DNA of 64,000 nucleotides. Source: Paracoccus sp. MC1862 (lineage in GTDB: Bacteria > Pseudomonadota > Alphaproteobacteria > Rhodobacterales > Rhodobacteraceae). Both the position numbers and the translations under genes were made by a program. This document shows, piece after piece, positions 35,985-45,381 of this stretch. The notes under the pieces are model-generated. The model was not told the DNA's origin. It did not search any database and saw only the letters and a list, made by a program, of their open reading frames with translations. The DNA lies in the NCBI RefSeq assembly GCF_016617715.1, contig NZ_CP067225.1, positions 2,543,501 through 2,607,500 on the forward strand, read 5' to 3'. Numbering within the stretch: position 1 is the stretch's first letter; every line of letters begins with the position of its first letter.

Positions 35985-37611
35985 CCTATGTCAGGAGCAA
36001 ATCGCCGCTTGAGGCGTCAGATCGCGGGGCATCCGAGCGACCGGATACCCTTAAGATGTTCGCCCGAGCGGGCTCCGCCGTCAAGAAGTGGTCTCTCCCA
36101 TAGCAAACACAGGGTCGGCCCGGTCGCCGCCCTCACCGTCCTCAAGACGAGATCCGAATTCCCAAGCGGAAGGCCCGAACATTATCTACGAGGTCAGCAC
36201 GCTGCCTCCACGGCTCGCCAGAGAGAGGTCCTTCCGCTCGGGCTCGCCCCCTCGAAGAAGGGACGATAGGGTTCGCCGGATTTGATCACGGCGTGAATGG
36301 TGCGGGCCATCTTCGCGGCGATGGCGGTGTAGGCCTTGCGACGGAGGTCCGGATTATGGCGGTCTTGCGCAATGTAGCGCTCGAACTTGTCGCGGAAGCT
36401 GTTGGCCCGCTGGAGCACGGCGGTCTGTCCAGCCATCCAGAGCGTCCGCCGCAATCTGGCATTGCCATACTTCGAGATCCTGCTTCTGCCGCGGAACAGA
36501 CCGGATTGCACCGTGGCCAGATCCATGCCGCAGAACTTCAGGAATTGCCGGTGATGATTGAAGCGGCGCAGGTCTCCCGCCTCGGCCAGGATGGTTAGCG
36601 CATTGATCGGGCCGATGCCAGGCACTGACGTGAGAAGCTGGTAGTGGGGGTGATCACTGAGCAGTTCAACTGCCCGACTCTCGATCTCGTTGCGCTGGCG
36701 GATCAAGCTGCGGCCTTCGGCCAGCACCATGCGGAACATCCGCAGCGCATCGGAATCGGCTGCGACCGGCAACCCCACCGAACTGCGCGCCGTCTCGTAA
36801 ATGTCTGAGATCAGAGCGGCTTTCGAAACCTTCTTCCCCACGACTGCCCATGCGGCCGCAACGAAATCATCCTTGTCCATTGCGGTGATCAGGTGTGGCG
36901 ACGGGAACATCTCGAGAAAGGCAAGAAACCAGTCGCTTCGGGAACTGCGCTGGAAGCGGCCAGCTTCAGGAAAATAGAGAGGGAGATAGTGCCCCAAGAT
37001 CCGATGCCACAGCTCGGTTTTGGCCTTTGATACGATCTCGTGCGTCTTGGACAGCTCCTGGATGTCGTTGATCCCCGCGTGGAGCGGATCCAGAAAGACC
37101 TGCGTGGCGCCGATCTGGAGCATGTGCAGGATAACCTGGGCGTCCTTCGGATCGTTCTTGTCCCAACTGTTGTGCAGCGCCTCGCGGGTTCTGGCCAACG
37201 CGACCGATGAAACGAGCTTCACGTCGAAGCCGGCCATGCCGAGGCGATACATCAGCGCGCGATGGTAGTTGCCCGTTGCCTCGAACCCAATCCTGACCGG
37301 GAGATGATAATCACCCAGCAGGGCGATGAGACGATAAAAGTCCTCGAGCGTATTGGTGATCGTCAGCCGCCGCCGGCGCGTCTTGCCGGGAACGGCGATC
37401 AGCACCTCGTGGCGATGCTTGGAAACGTCGATGCCTACCAGAACACGGGCATCCGCATTATGCTCAGCCTTGGCCATAGCCGGTCTCCTCTGTGGTGTGG
37501 GCTCGCAAAACCACCATAGAGACCTGAGCCCCGGTTATGGCCGCGCGCTGCGCCGTGTGAGGGCTTCGCGCGCGGCCATAACCTTCATGCGGCGCCGGGT
37601 TCCTGACGTGC
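35985..37611 (-). mobile_element. IS110-family element inserted in an IS481 transposase
   Basis: Lies exactly between the LTDN codons of the IS481 integrase and its GKEFTDRLFG continuation, so its approximate ends come from the interrupted gene. It carries one transposase on the minus strand with about 200 noncoding bases behind it and 130 ahead. Confidence 0.75.
36194..37477 (-). CDS. IS110-family DEDD transposase
   Basis: 427 residues, a lineage distinct from the IS1111 copies. DEDD domain: ARVLVGIDVSKHRHEVLIAV, VRIGFEATGNYHRALMYRLG and NSWDKNDPKDAQVILHMLQI. The C-terminal part has LLTSVPGIGPINALTILAEA and FCGMDLATVQSGLFRGRSRI followed by SKYGNARLRRTLWMAG. No frameshift, so probably active. 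The protein is longer than the 342-residue copies because of a larger central helical region. Confidence 0.9.
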   Translation of the reverse strand: MAKAEHNADARVLVGIDVSKHRHEVLIAVPGKTRRRRLTITNTLEDFYRLIALLGDYHLPVRIGFEATGNYHRALMYRLGMAGFDVKLVSSVALARTREALHNSWDKNDPKDAQVILHMLQIGATQVFLDPLHAGINDIQELSKTHEIVSKAKTELWHRILGHYLPLYFPEAGRFQRSSRSDWFLAFLEMFPSPHLITAMDKDDFVAAAWAVVGKKVSKAALISDIYETARSSVGLPVAADSDALRMFRMVLAEGRSLIRQRNEIESRAVELLSDHPHYQLLTSVPGIGPINALTILAEAGDLRRFNHHRQFLKFCGMDLATVQSGLFRGRSRISKYGNARLRRTLWMAGQTAVLQRANSFRDKFERYIAQDRHNPDLRRKAYTAIAAKMARTIHAVIKSGEPYRPFFEGASPSGRTSLWRAVEAAC

Positions 37612-37968
37612 TATGGCAAGGAGTTCACCGACCGGCTCTTCGGGCTGCGCCGCCGCTCCCCTACCGGCAATCATGAGTTCGACCGCCTCTGCGACGATCT
37701 CGGCATCGAGCACCCCCTGGCGCCGATGCACCCGCAAACCAACGGCATGGTGGAGCGGTTCAACGGCCGGATCGAGGATGTCCTGCAGAGCCACCGCTTC
37801 CACAGCGGCGAAGACCTGGAGCAGACCATCCTGCGGCTCATGTCCGCCTCTGCAACGGCCAGTTGCCCCAGCCTGTCCTCAAGGGTCGAACGCCCATCGA
37901 CGCGCTCAAGGCTTGGCATCGCGAAAAACCGGAACTGTTCAGAAAGCAGCCGTATAATCACATGGGAT
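37612..37968 (+). pseudogene. IS481-family transposase, 3' part
   Basis: Continues the gene broken at 35984: GKEFTDRLFGLRRRSPTGNH, then DDLGIEHPLAPMHPQTNGMV with ERFNGRIEDVLQ (catalytic Glu). After another frame change comes LPQPVLKGRTPIDALKAWHR and PELFRKQPYNHMGYD. Ends next to a fragment of an RTX gene. Confidence 0.75.
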
Positions 37969-37973
37969 ATGAC

Positions 37974-38032
37974 AGCTCAACATCGTCCTCGATGGTGTGC
38001 ACAAGCTGGACGCGAGCGACTTTCTGCTCTGA
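37974..38032 (+). pseudogene. Fragment of a second RTX glycosidase gene (3' end)
   Basis: About 60 bases nearly identical to the 3' end of the glycosidase gene at 15535-16986, reading LNIVLDGVHKLDASDFLL and the stop; the match continues a few bases past the stop. Everything upstream is replaced by the IS481 element. It shows that a second copy of the glycosidase existed or that the gene region was duplicated. Confidence 0.7.
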
Positions 38033-38292
38033 TCCGCACCCCGCAGGCAGCACCTTGAGGTGACCAGTTCAGCCGCGAGGCAATCGAGTAACCAGCAGCA
38101 CGTCACCGTCGCTCAACCCCGTCCTGCAGATGGCGTAGCGCAGACCGGTGGGGGCAGGCACTAACCGGTTTCAACACCACCAGCGTACGCAGCATGCCAC
38201 GAGCGGCTCATCAAGGCCGTCGCCTTCGCGCGAACCTCTCAGATCGGCCGAGCCACATGCATGAAATCCGGTCACGTCCGTCAATGTGGTGT
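38033..38292. other. Short region without a gene
   Basis: Trailer of the lost RTX gene copy followed by unassigned sequence up to the IS256 remnant. Nothing recognisable. Confidence 0.4.
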
Positions 38293-39036
38293 AATTCCCG
38301 CGATGGCCTGAGGTCATGATCAGGCGGCCTTGGTCGTGAGACCGAGGACCTCGTGCTCTCCCACGTAGGTGACGCCCAAGGCGATGTAGACCGCATTCGT
38401 CATTGGGCTCGAACCGATGGCGCCTTGATGGCTCATTCCTGACCATCCGGCTGTCGGCATCGCGGATCTTCACCCGCGGGGCGTCGATAATGGAGGAGGA
38501 TCAGAAAACGGGGGCGGAGCCCCGTTTTCCCGACGACGGATCGGATACATTCGGTCCAGCGCCCGGTGCTGCCAGTCCCGGACTTCCTCCAGCACGGCAT
38601 CGGTGACGCGGCTGATCAGGTCGGGCGACCTCCGAAGTCCGTAAAGCTCCTCGAGACTCGTCTGGATGTCGCGAACCGAAAGCCCGGCGGCGTAAAGGCC
38701 GATGATCTTGTCATCCACCCTGTCGATCCGGGTCTGGCCTTTTTTCACCAGCTCCGGCTCGAAGCTACCGTTCCGGTCGCGTGGCACCGCCAGCGGCACC
38801 TCGCCGTCCGAGCCCTTCACCCGCTTTGTCGCGGTGCCATTGCGGCGGTTGGCCTGTTTGGGTGGCGGTTCCGCTCCAGCCTCATAGCCCAGATGCGCGG
38901 TCAGTTCGGCCCCGAGCATCCGCTCCATCAGCCGAACCTTCGGTTACTTCATCAGCCCGGCATCGCCGAGCAGATCCTCGGGCCGCTTGCAGCCCTTCAG
39001 CAACTCGTCATCGTCCTTGCTCCTCTCAGGAAGCAT
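38293..39036 (-). pseudogene. IS256-family transposase remnant
   Basis: Reads LLKGCKRPEDLLGDAGLMK, an in-frame stop, then [60 protein letters not shown] and [20 protein letters not shown], ending MYPI. A hairpin module interrupts here, and the transposase resumes with [13 protein letters not shown] and, in another frame, VYIALGVTYVGEHEVLGL. The catalytic C-terminal half is missing. Order and motifs match mutator-type IS256 transposases. Confidence 0.8.
38495..38535. repeat. 40-bp hairpin module, copy 3 (inside IS256 transposase)
   Basis: GGAGGATCAG, a perfect stem AAAACGGGG / CCCCGTTTT around GCGGAG, then CCCGACGA. It sits between the conserved MYPI and the VKIRD block of the transposase. 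Confidence 0.75.
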
Positions 39037-39117
39037 GGACCGAGTCAGTCATGCACAGAAGATCGGACACTCTCCATGGCGGGTACCCGTGGCCATGTGT
39101 CCACGTCTGACTTGCTG

Positions 39118-40716
39118 TCAAAGGTTATGGATATCGAGGAATCGATCTATCTCGTCCATGCAAACGTCCCATGCAGGCTCGTGACCGAGAATGATGTGGC
39201 TGCGGCTCTCAAGTGGCACGAAACGCGCACCCGGAATGCCGATGGCGAGCTCGCGCCCTTGCGCCAGGGTGATCCGCTCATCGTGGCGCGCGTGCAGCAC
39301 CAGCGTCGGCGCACGCACCTGCCCCAGCAGATGGCGCACATCGATATCACCGAACGCCTCCTGAAAGCGCACTGCATTTTCAGGTGAGGTGGTCTGACGC
39401 TGAAAGTCGTCGAACCAGGCCAGTTCCTCGGGCGTGCCATCGGGCATGAAGGTCTGACTGAAGATATGACGATAAGCTGAGTTGTCCCTGCCCCAACCCA
39501 GCCGGGTCAGTGTCATCACCGCCTCGCGCCGCTCGCGCTCTTCGGGGGTGGCGCCGATCCGCCAGCCGGCGGCATAGCCCCCGATCAGCACCAGCGCCGA
39601 CACCCGTTCGGGATGGCGCACGGCATAAGCGATCGACACCGCACAGCCTTGCGACATGCCGAGGAGCGGAAAGCGCGCGAGGCCGAGTGCGTCGATAATC
39701 GCCTCGAGATCGCGCACAAAGCATTCGAAGCTGATCTCAGGCACATCCCAGTCTGACAGGCCGTTGCCACGCTCGTCATAGCGGATAAAGGTGTGCCGCG
39801 CAGCAAACGCCTTGAAGGTCCGAGCCCAGATCAGACTCGACCAGTCGAGTTCAAGATGGTTGAGCCAGTTCGCCGCCTTGACGAGCGGCGGCCCCTCTCC
39901 GACGGTGGCATAGGCGATGCGTACGCGATCTGCGGATTCGCAGAATCCGATTGTCTGATGCTGCAGCAGGCGGCGAACGCTGTCTGCCGGGGGGGCGTCT
40001 TCCGGAGCCCTCTGCGCGAGCAGGTCGGGGATCGATCCGAGGCCTGCTTCCATGGCCATCCGCTGGTAGTCCTGCACCACCGCCTCGGCTTCGGCACTGC
40101 GCCCGATCTTCTTCAGCGTGCGCACCAGGATGCCCGCGGCCTCAGGCGAGAGAGGATCGGAGGCGTGCCAGTCACGCACCCATTTCAGCGCCGCCCCGTC
40201 GCTGGTCTCGCGATGCCGGGTAAGACGTTCGAGCACCGCCAGCCGCAGATGCAGCACCTCTTCACGCTCGGCCGTCAGCCAAGCCTGATAGGCGTCGAAC
40301 TGTGGCAGATCAAGCCCGTCGAGGAGCGGCAGTGACAGCGCAGCCGCCATCGCGTGCAGCCGATCAAGGGGCGGATCGGCCGCATCTGGGCGAAGCGTCT
40401 GACGCAGATCCAGCAGATCGACCTCGGCCGCCCTGACGCTCAGCGACACGCGCTCGCGGTCTGCCTCAAGCCGCGTCTGCCCAGGCCCGTTGACGAGCGG
40501 GCGGATTTTGCTCAGCGCCCATCGCAGGGCGCCGCGCGGATCGTCCGGCAGGTCCCAGAACATATCGCACAGCCGCTCGCGTCGATGCGGCCGCCCTGTC
40601 AGCGCAAGGTAGACCAGAAGCGCGCGAGTCTTCTTCGAAGGGGGCAGCACGATCGGCTCCCCGCCGTGCAGCACCCGCAACTCGCCTAGAACGTGCATGC
40701 GCAGGACCATAGGCAT
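39118..40716 (-). CDS. SARP/BTAD-type activator fused to an alpha/beta hydrolase
   Basis: 532 residues in two parts. Residues 1-240: an OmpR-like DNA-binding domain (RMHVLGELRVLHGGEPIVLP, KTRALLVYLALTGRPHRRER and LRWALSKIRPLV) and a BTAD helical domain (EVDLLDLRQTLRPDAADPPL, AWLTAEREEVLHLRLAVLER, YQRMAMEAGLGSIPDL). Residues 265-532: an alpha/beta hydrolase with the nucleophile elbow LLGMSQGCAVSIAYAV, aspartate near LVLHARHDERITLAQ and the histidine in SRSHIILGHEPAW. It may sense or process a small ligand and activate neighbouring genes; the divergent tautomerase gene is the obvious target. Complete. Confidence 0.85.
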   Translation of the reverse strand: MPMVLRMHVLGELRVLHGGEPIVLPPSKKTRALLVYLALTGRPHRRERLCDMFWDLPDDPRGALRWALSKIRPLVNGPGQTRLEADRERVSLSVRAAEVDLLDLRQTLRPDAADPPLDRLHAMAAALSLPLLDGLDLPQFDAYQAWLTAEREEVLHLRLAVLERLTRHRETSDGAALKWVRDWHASDPLSPEAAGILVRTLKKIGRSAEAEAVVQDYQRMAMEAGLGSIPDLLAQRAPEDAPPADSVRRLLQHQTIGFCESADRVRIAYATVGEGPPLVKAANWLNHLELDWSSLIWARTFKAFAARHTFIRYDERGNGLSDWDVPEISFECFVRDLEAIIDALGLARFPLLGMSQGCAVSIAYAVRHPERVSALVLIGGYAAGWRIGATPEERERREAVMTLTRLGWGRDNSAYRHIFSQTFMPDGTPEELAWFDDFQRQTTSPENAVRFQEAFGDIDVRHLLGQVRAPTLVLHARHDERITLAQGRELAIGIPGARFVPLESRSHIILGHEPAWDVCMDEIDRFLDIHNL

Positions 40717-40871
40717 CGCACGATCGCCCCATCAAAAAACACGTTTGAAGGCGCCGAATACAACGCAGTCTACCACGTTCGGATCAACGCGTCTCCTCCA
40801 TAGCTGTATTCGCAGGGCTGGTAGTCACGCGGATTCAACCCGCGACCCCATCAACATCGAAGGAAAGTCTG

Positions 40872-41096
40872 ATGCCGCTGATCGATGTCCATGTAATCGA
40901 AAACGTCTTCACCGCGGAGCAGAAGCGGAAGATTATCCACGACTTGACGGATGCCATGGTCGCCATCGAAGGCGAAAGCATGCGCGGTGTCACCTGGTGC
41001 AGGATCCGGGAAGTGCGCAGCGGCGACTGGGCCATCGGGGGAAATCCCCTGACCACCGCGGATGTTCAGGCGTTGGCGCGCGGAAAGGCCGCATGA
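40872..41096 (+). CDS. 4-oxalocrotonate tautomerase-family enzyme
   Basis: 74 residues, typical for the monomer. Starts M-P-L-I-D-V, which leaves the catalytic N-terminal proline after Met removal. FTAEQKRKIIHDLTDAMVAI and GVTWCRIREVRSGDWAIGGN match the family. It isomerises unsaturated dicarbonyl acids in aromatic degradation, or has a promiscuous role. Divergent from the SARP-hydrolase gene, with a 155-base shared promoter region. Confidence 0.85.
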   Translation: MPLIDVHVIENVFTAEQKRKIIHDLTDAMVAIEGESMRGVTWCRIREVRSGDWAIGGNPLTTADVQALARGKAA

Positions 41097-41159
41097 GCGG
41101 TGCATGACGCCTGGTGAAGCCAAAGTGCAACCATACCGCTCAATCAAGAAGGAAAAAAC

Positions 41160-41270
41160 ATGTCAGACATTTGTCAGCCTTTGCTTGCCGCAACCCTCAT
41201 GGCACTCGCACTCACCGGTTCGGCCGGTTTGCTGTCGGCCAATGAGGCTGCTAAGTTCAGCCGGCAGTGA
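41160..41270 (+). CDS. 36-residue ORF with signal-like N terminus
   Basis: ATG 41160, preceded by AAGAAGGAAAAA as a good ribosome site. The product has a polar start, a hydrophobic run (LLAATLMALALTGSAGLLSA) and a short polar end. It looks like a signal peptide or small membrane peptide, or the stub of a longer secreted protein whose remainder was lost. No homologue recognised. Confidence 0.35.
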   Translation: MSDICQPLLAATLMALALTGSAGLLSANEAAKFSRQ

Positions 41271-41472
41271 CGCATGTCCTGCATGGCATCGCCGCAGCGA
41301 TTTTAGCACCCGACCTCTGCGCTTTGGGTCTCTGCGAGGAATGGGCGCTGACGGCCCATGCAGGACGGCGATGACAACTCCATCATGGCAGTCCTGCGGT
41401 CCCGATCCGTGAAACCGGCGCCATGCGAACGAACGACCGGCTTTACCCACTTGTGACAACAAGGAACGAATC

Positions 41473-41901
41473 ATGACCACGAAGCATTACGGAAGTTGCC
41501 TTTGTGGCGCCGTCGAAATCGAGGTGACCGGAACCCCGGTCGGTATGGGTTACTGCCATTGCGCCAGCTGCCGTCACTGGTCTGCGGGTCCGGTAAACGC
41601 CTTCACTCTCTGGCATCCAGAACAGGTGCATATACCAAAAGGCGAGGAGCATCTTGCGGGATACAGCAAGACGCCTGCCAGTGACCGGATGTGGTGTACC
41701 GTCTGTGGCGGTCACCTCATGACTGTCCACCCCGGCCTCAAGCTGATCGATGTGTTCGCAGCCATCCTGCCGTCGATCGATTTTCAGCCAACCCCGCACG
41801 TGAACTATACAGAAACCGTCCTGCACCTGCATGACGACTTGCCCAAGATGAATGACTTTCCGGCCGAACTGGGTGGGTCTGGATTGCTCGTTCCAGAATA
41901 A
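41473..41901 (+). CDS. GFA/CENP-V-like zinc protein
   Basis: 142 residues. Cysteine motifs of the glutathione-dependent formaldehyde-activating fold: GSCLCGAVEIEVTG, GYCHCASCRHWSAGPVN and MWCTVCGGHLMTVHP, which bind two zinc ions. Members are small mostly uncharacterised enzymes; the original formaldehyde-glutathione activity is doubtful for most. Follows the tautomerase in the same direction but 376 bases away, so co-transcription is uncertain. Confidence 0.85.
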   Translation: MTTKHYGSCLCGAVEIEVTGTPVGMGYCHCASCRHWSAGPVNAFTLWHPEQVHIPKGEEHLAGYSKTPASDRMWCTVCGGHLMTVHPGLKLIDVFAAILPSIDFQPTPHVNYTETVLHLHDDLPKMNDFPAELGGSGLLVPE

Positions 41902-42229
41902 CTTCTACCCCGCTCCACCATGGCCGTTCGCTTCGAATGGCAATAGAAAGACCCGGGCAAGGCATCGGAGATGGTGGCCGAGAACGAGCGTCACAGCGCC
42001 ACCCACGATCAAGGAAACGCCCCAAGGCGATCCCGCCCTCGACTGGTGGCAGGGCCTTACGGATGCCGAGCGGCAGGACTGGGGCGATCGGACAGGCGGA
42101 ACCTTCGAGGCGGGCGGGAAGACCTGTTCGCGCATGGACCCGTGCCGCCTGCGCCCTGCGCAGCACGGATTCCCCTGCCGGTCCCTCTCGGTCCCGGAAA
42201 GGTTCCAAGCCAAAAGCGACCTGACCCGG
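41902..42229. other. Region with a possible gene scrap
   Basis: Mostly unassigned. One plus-strand frame around 42000-42105 reads ALDWWQGLTDAERQDWGDRT, which resembles the W-W-x-x-L-x-x-A-E-R motif of small conserved proteins, but neither start nor end is recognisable. Confidence 0.3.
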
Positions 42230-42658
42230 TCACACGGGCGAGGGCAGGGACGCGGCGTCCCAGATGCGGCCTTGCCATTCCGGCACGCCGCTAAGGCCGT
42301 CGAAGGCCGCATCCTTGGAGATCAGGGGGCAGCCAAGCGCAACTGCAGTCGCCGCGATCATCCGGTCGAACGGATCCCGGTGGCTCCACTGCATTGCCCC
42401 TGCCAGAAACGCGATCTCGGCCGTATAGGGCGCGATCTCGGTGCCCTGCGCGCGCCAGAGCGGCAGAAGCTGGTCGATGACGGGATCAAGCTCTGGCCAT
42501 TTCCCAAGGCGATGCTTCTGCGTGATCTCGTAGAAGCTGATCGGGGCGACATAGGCTGCCTCCGCCGCCTCGATCACGCCCCGCGCGGTGGCGCTCAGCT
42601 CCGAGGACAGAAACAGGCTCCAGATGAACGTGTGGGTGTCGAGCAGGACCGCCCTCAC
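42230..42658 (-). CDS. PIN-domain toxin (VapC-like), second module
   Basis: 142 residues from a GTG start at 42658. PIN motifs: AVLLDTHTFIWSLFLSSELS, VAPISFYEITQKHRLGKWPE and MQWSHRDPFDRMIAATAVAL, with GCPLISKDAAFDGL. The HRDPFDR version is typical of PIN toxins paired with Phd/YefM antitoxins. The start overlaps the antitoxin stop (GTGA). Confidence 0.88.
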   Translation of the reverse strand: MRAVLLDTHTFIWSLFLSSELSATARGVIEAAEAAYVAPISFYEITQKHRLGKWPELDPVIDQLLPLWRAQGTEIAPYTAEIAFLAGAMQWSHRDPFDRMIAATAVALGCPLISKDAAFDGLSGVPEWQGRIWDAASLPSPV

Positions 42659-42876
42659 TCCCAGTCCCTCAGCTCATCCTCGGACAGGGGGGCGAGGAAA
42701 TCCGGCACCCTGCTGACCAGTCCATCGCCGATCCCGATGCGGACAGTGGGGCGATGGACCGAGACCAGCCGCACGGCCGGCTGGCCGCCGCGGGCGATGA
42801 TGACTTCCTCGCCCTTCTCGGCCGCGGCGATCAGTTCCGACAGCTTGGCCTTGGCTTCCGCGATGTTCATCTGCAT
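42655..42876 (-). CDS. Phd/YefM-type antitoxin
   Basis: 73 residues from ATG 42876. MNIAEAKAKLSELIAAAEKG and EEVIIARGGQPAVRLVSV are the Phd/YefM DNA-binding core; the acidic tail FLAPLSEDELRDWE binds the toxin. It represses its own operon in known systems. The IS21 copy begins 140 bases upstream and may have removed part of the native context. Confidence 0.88.
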   Translation of the reverse strand: MQMNIAEAKAKLSELIAAAEKGEEVIIARGGQPAVRLVSVHRPTVRIGIGDGLVSRVPDFLAPLSEDELRDWE

Positions 42877-42899
42877 GACCGCACCCCTTTTGCTCAAAA

Positions 42900-42912
42900 C
42901 AAGATAGTCTTG
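42900..42912 (-). promoter_or_regulatory. Dyad upstream of the antitoxin gene
   Basis: CAAGA-TAG-TCTTG, 24 bases upstream of the start codon. A plausible operator for the Phd-type antitoxin. Confidence 0.45.
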
Positions 42913-43127
42913 AACCAAGAGTTGGTCCATCTGCTTGTGCTTGCCAAGATCTGACGGCAGCAGGTAAACCCCTTGTGGGTGTTGAACCTGAACGAGAGTG
43001 AACCTTTTGGCATATGTGTTGATTTCCACCCGGAACTGACCCGGGTAGGGGCGTAATTTCCACTGAGAACTGACCCATGTGAACCTTCCCCAAAGCGGAG
43101 CGCGGCGGGGGTAATGGAGTGATCCAC

Positions 43128-44657
43128 ATGGGACTTTTGAACATCATCCGACGCATGGCGTTGCGGGAGAAGCTGCCGATCCGGGAGATCGCACGGCGGA
43201 CCGGCCTGTCGCGCAACACCATCAGGAAGTATCTGAGCGCTGGGACCATCGAGCCGAGGTTCGCGACGCCTGATCGGCCGAGCAAGCTCGATCCGTTTTC
43301 CGAGAAGCTGGCGGCGTGGCTGAAGACGGAAGCCGGCAAGTCACGCAAGCAGCGCCGGACGCTGAAGCAACTCCATGCCGACCTCGTGGCGCTCGGCTTC
43401 ACCGGCTCCTACGGCCGGGTCGCGGCCTTCGCCCGGCAATGGCGGATGGACCGGCAGCGCGAGCAGCAGACGACGGGCCGCGGCACCTTCGTCCCCTTGG
43501 TCTTTCGTCCGGGCGAGGCGTTCCAGTTCGATTGGAGCGAGGACTACGCGGTTCTGGGCGGGGAGCGCACGAAGCTTCAGGTCGCCCACATCAAGCTGGC
43601 ACACAGCCGGGCCTTCCTGGTTCGGGCCTATCTGCTGCAAACCCACGAGATGCTGTTCGATGCCCATTGGCACGGGTTCCGCGTCTTTGGCGGCGTGCCG
43701 GGTCGCGGCATCTACGATAACATGAAGACAGCGGTTGACCGCGTTGGCCGCGGCAAGGAACGGCAGGTCAACATCCGCTTCCTCGCCATGACCAACCACT
43801 ATGTCTTCGAGCCGGAGTTCTGCAATCCTGCCGCGGGATGGGAGAAGGGACAGGTCGAGAAGAACGTTCAGGATGCCCGGCCTCGTTTGTGGCAGCCGAT
43901 GCCGAACTTTCCTGACCTGGCGGCGCTGAACGCCTGGCTGGAACGGCGCTGCCTGGAGTTGTGGCGCGAGATCCCGCACGGGGTTCTGCCCGGAACCGTC
44001 GCCGACGCCTGGGCCGAAGAACAGGCCGCGCTGATGCCGCTGCCGCCTGCCTTCGACGGCTTCGTCGAGCGGAGCAAGCGTGTCTCACCCACCTGCCTGA
44101 TCAGCTTCGAGCGCAACCGCTACAGCGTGCCGGCGTCCTTTGCCAACCGTCCTGTCAGCCTCAGGGTCTACCCGGATCGGCTGGTGGTTGCCGCCGAGGG
44201 ACAGATCCTGTGCGAACATGGGCGGGTGATCCAGCGGTCCCATCACCTGCCGCCTCGCACGATCTATGACTGGCGGCATTATCTGGCCGTCATCCAGCGC
44301 AAGCCGGGTGCCCTCAGGAACGGTGCGCCCTTCGCGGAACTGCCCGCGGCCTTCCGACAGTTGCAGGACCAGATGCTGCGACGACCCGGTGGCGATCGCG
44401 AGATGGTCGATATCCTGGCGCTGGTCCTGCAGCATGATGAACAGGCTGTGCTGGTTGCTGTGGAAATGGCCCTGGCCGAAGGCGTCGCGACCAAGACCCA
44501 TGTGTTGAATCTCCTGCACAGGCTGATCGATGGCAAGACGACCGGCGGCCCGAACATCGACACACCGGAGGCGCTGATCCTGCGCCATGAGCCGAAGGCC
44601 AATGTCGAACGCTATGACGACCTGCGGGCGCAGATCGGAGACCGCCATGCGTCATGA
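43128..44657 (+). CDS. istA: IS21 transposase IstA, second copy
   Basis: Identical in translation to the copy at 12800 and complete. Could still act on both IS21 copies. Confidence 0.93.
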   Translation: MGLLNIIRRMALREKLPIREIARRTGLSRNTIRKYLSAGTIEPRFATPDRPSKLDPFSEKLAAWLKTEAGKSRKQRRTLKQLHADLVALGFTGSYGRVAAFARQWRMDRQREQQTTGRGTFVPLVFRPGEAFQFDWSEDYAVLGGERTKLQVAHIKLAHSRAFLVRAYLLQTHEMLFDAHWHGFRVFGGVPGRGIYDNMKTAVDRVGRGKERQVNIRFLAMTNHYVFEPEFCNPAAGWEKGQVEKNVQDARPRLWQPMPNFPDLAALNAWLERRCLELWREIPHGVLPGTVADAWAEEQAALMPLPPAFDGFVERSKRVSPTCLISFERNRYSVPASFANRPVSLRVYPDRLVVAAEGQILCEHGRVIQRSHHLPPRTIYDWRHYLAVIQRKPGALRNGAPFAELPAAFRQLQDQMLRRPGGDREMVDILALVLQHDEQAVLVAVEMALAEGVATKTHVLNLLHRLIDGKTTGGPNIDTPEALILRHEPKANVERYDDLRAQIGDRHAS

Positions 44658-45322
44658 TCCCGCCAGCGGCGCCATCGTCATCATGCTCCGCAGCCTGAAG
44701 ATGCACGGCATGGCCCAGGCCGTCACCGACCTGATCGAACAGGGGGCGCCGGCATTCGAGACAGCCGTGCCGATCCTGTCCCAGCTGCTGAAGGCCGAAC
44801 TGGCGGAACGCGAAGTGCGCTCCATTGCCTATCACATGAAGGCCGCGCGCTTCCCGGCCTACAAGGATCTCTCGGGCTTCGACTTCGCTGCCAGCGAGAT
44901 CAACGAGGTCACGGTGCGCCAGCTCCACCGCTGCGAGTTCATCGACGGCGCGCAGAATGTCGTGCTGATCGGCGGGCCGGGCACCGGCAAGACCCATGTC
45001 GCAACCGCCCTGGGCATCCAGGCCATCGAACACCACCGCCGGAAGGTCCGCTTCTTCTCCACCATCGAACTCGTCAATGCCCTCGAGCAGGAGAAAACCA
45101 AGGGCAAGGCGGGCCAGATCGCGGAGGGATTGACCCGGCTCGATCTCGTGATCCTGGACGAACTGGGCTACTTGCCGTTCAGCGCTTCAGGCGGTGCGCT
45201 GCTCTTCCACCTTCTGAGCAAGCTCTATGAGCGCACCAGCGTTGTCATCACCACCAACCTGAGCTTCAGCGAATGGGCCACCGTCTTCGGCGATGCCAAA
45301 ATGACCACCGCGCTGCTCGATC
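44647..45322 (+). pseudogene. istB: IstB, 5' part (interrupted by IS66)
   Basis: First 225 residues, including Walker A and B, up to [11 protein letters not shown]66 then begins at 45323 and adds foreign codons before a stop. The remaining codons are at 47858-47976. Confidence 0.9.
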
Positions 45323-45381
45323 GTAAGCGCGAGGCCGACGCCCTCCTGCCATTGCTGATCTGAACCGGCCATTCTCCGCGT

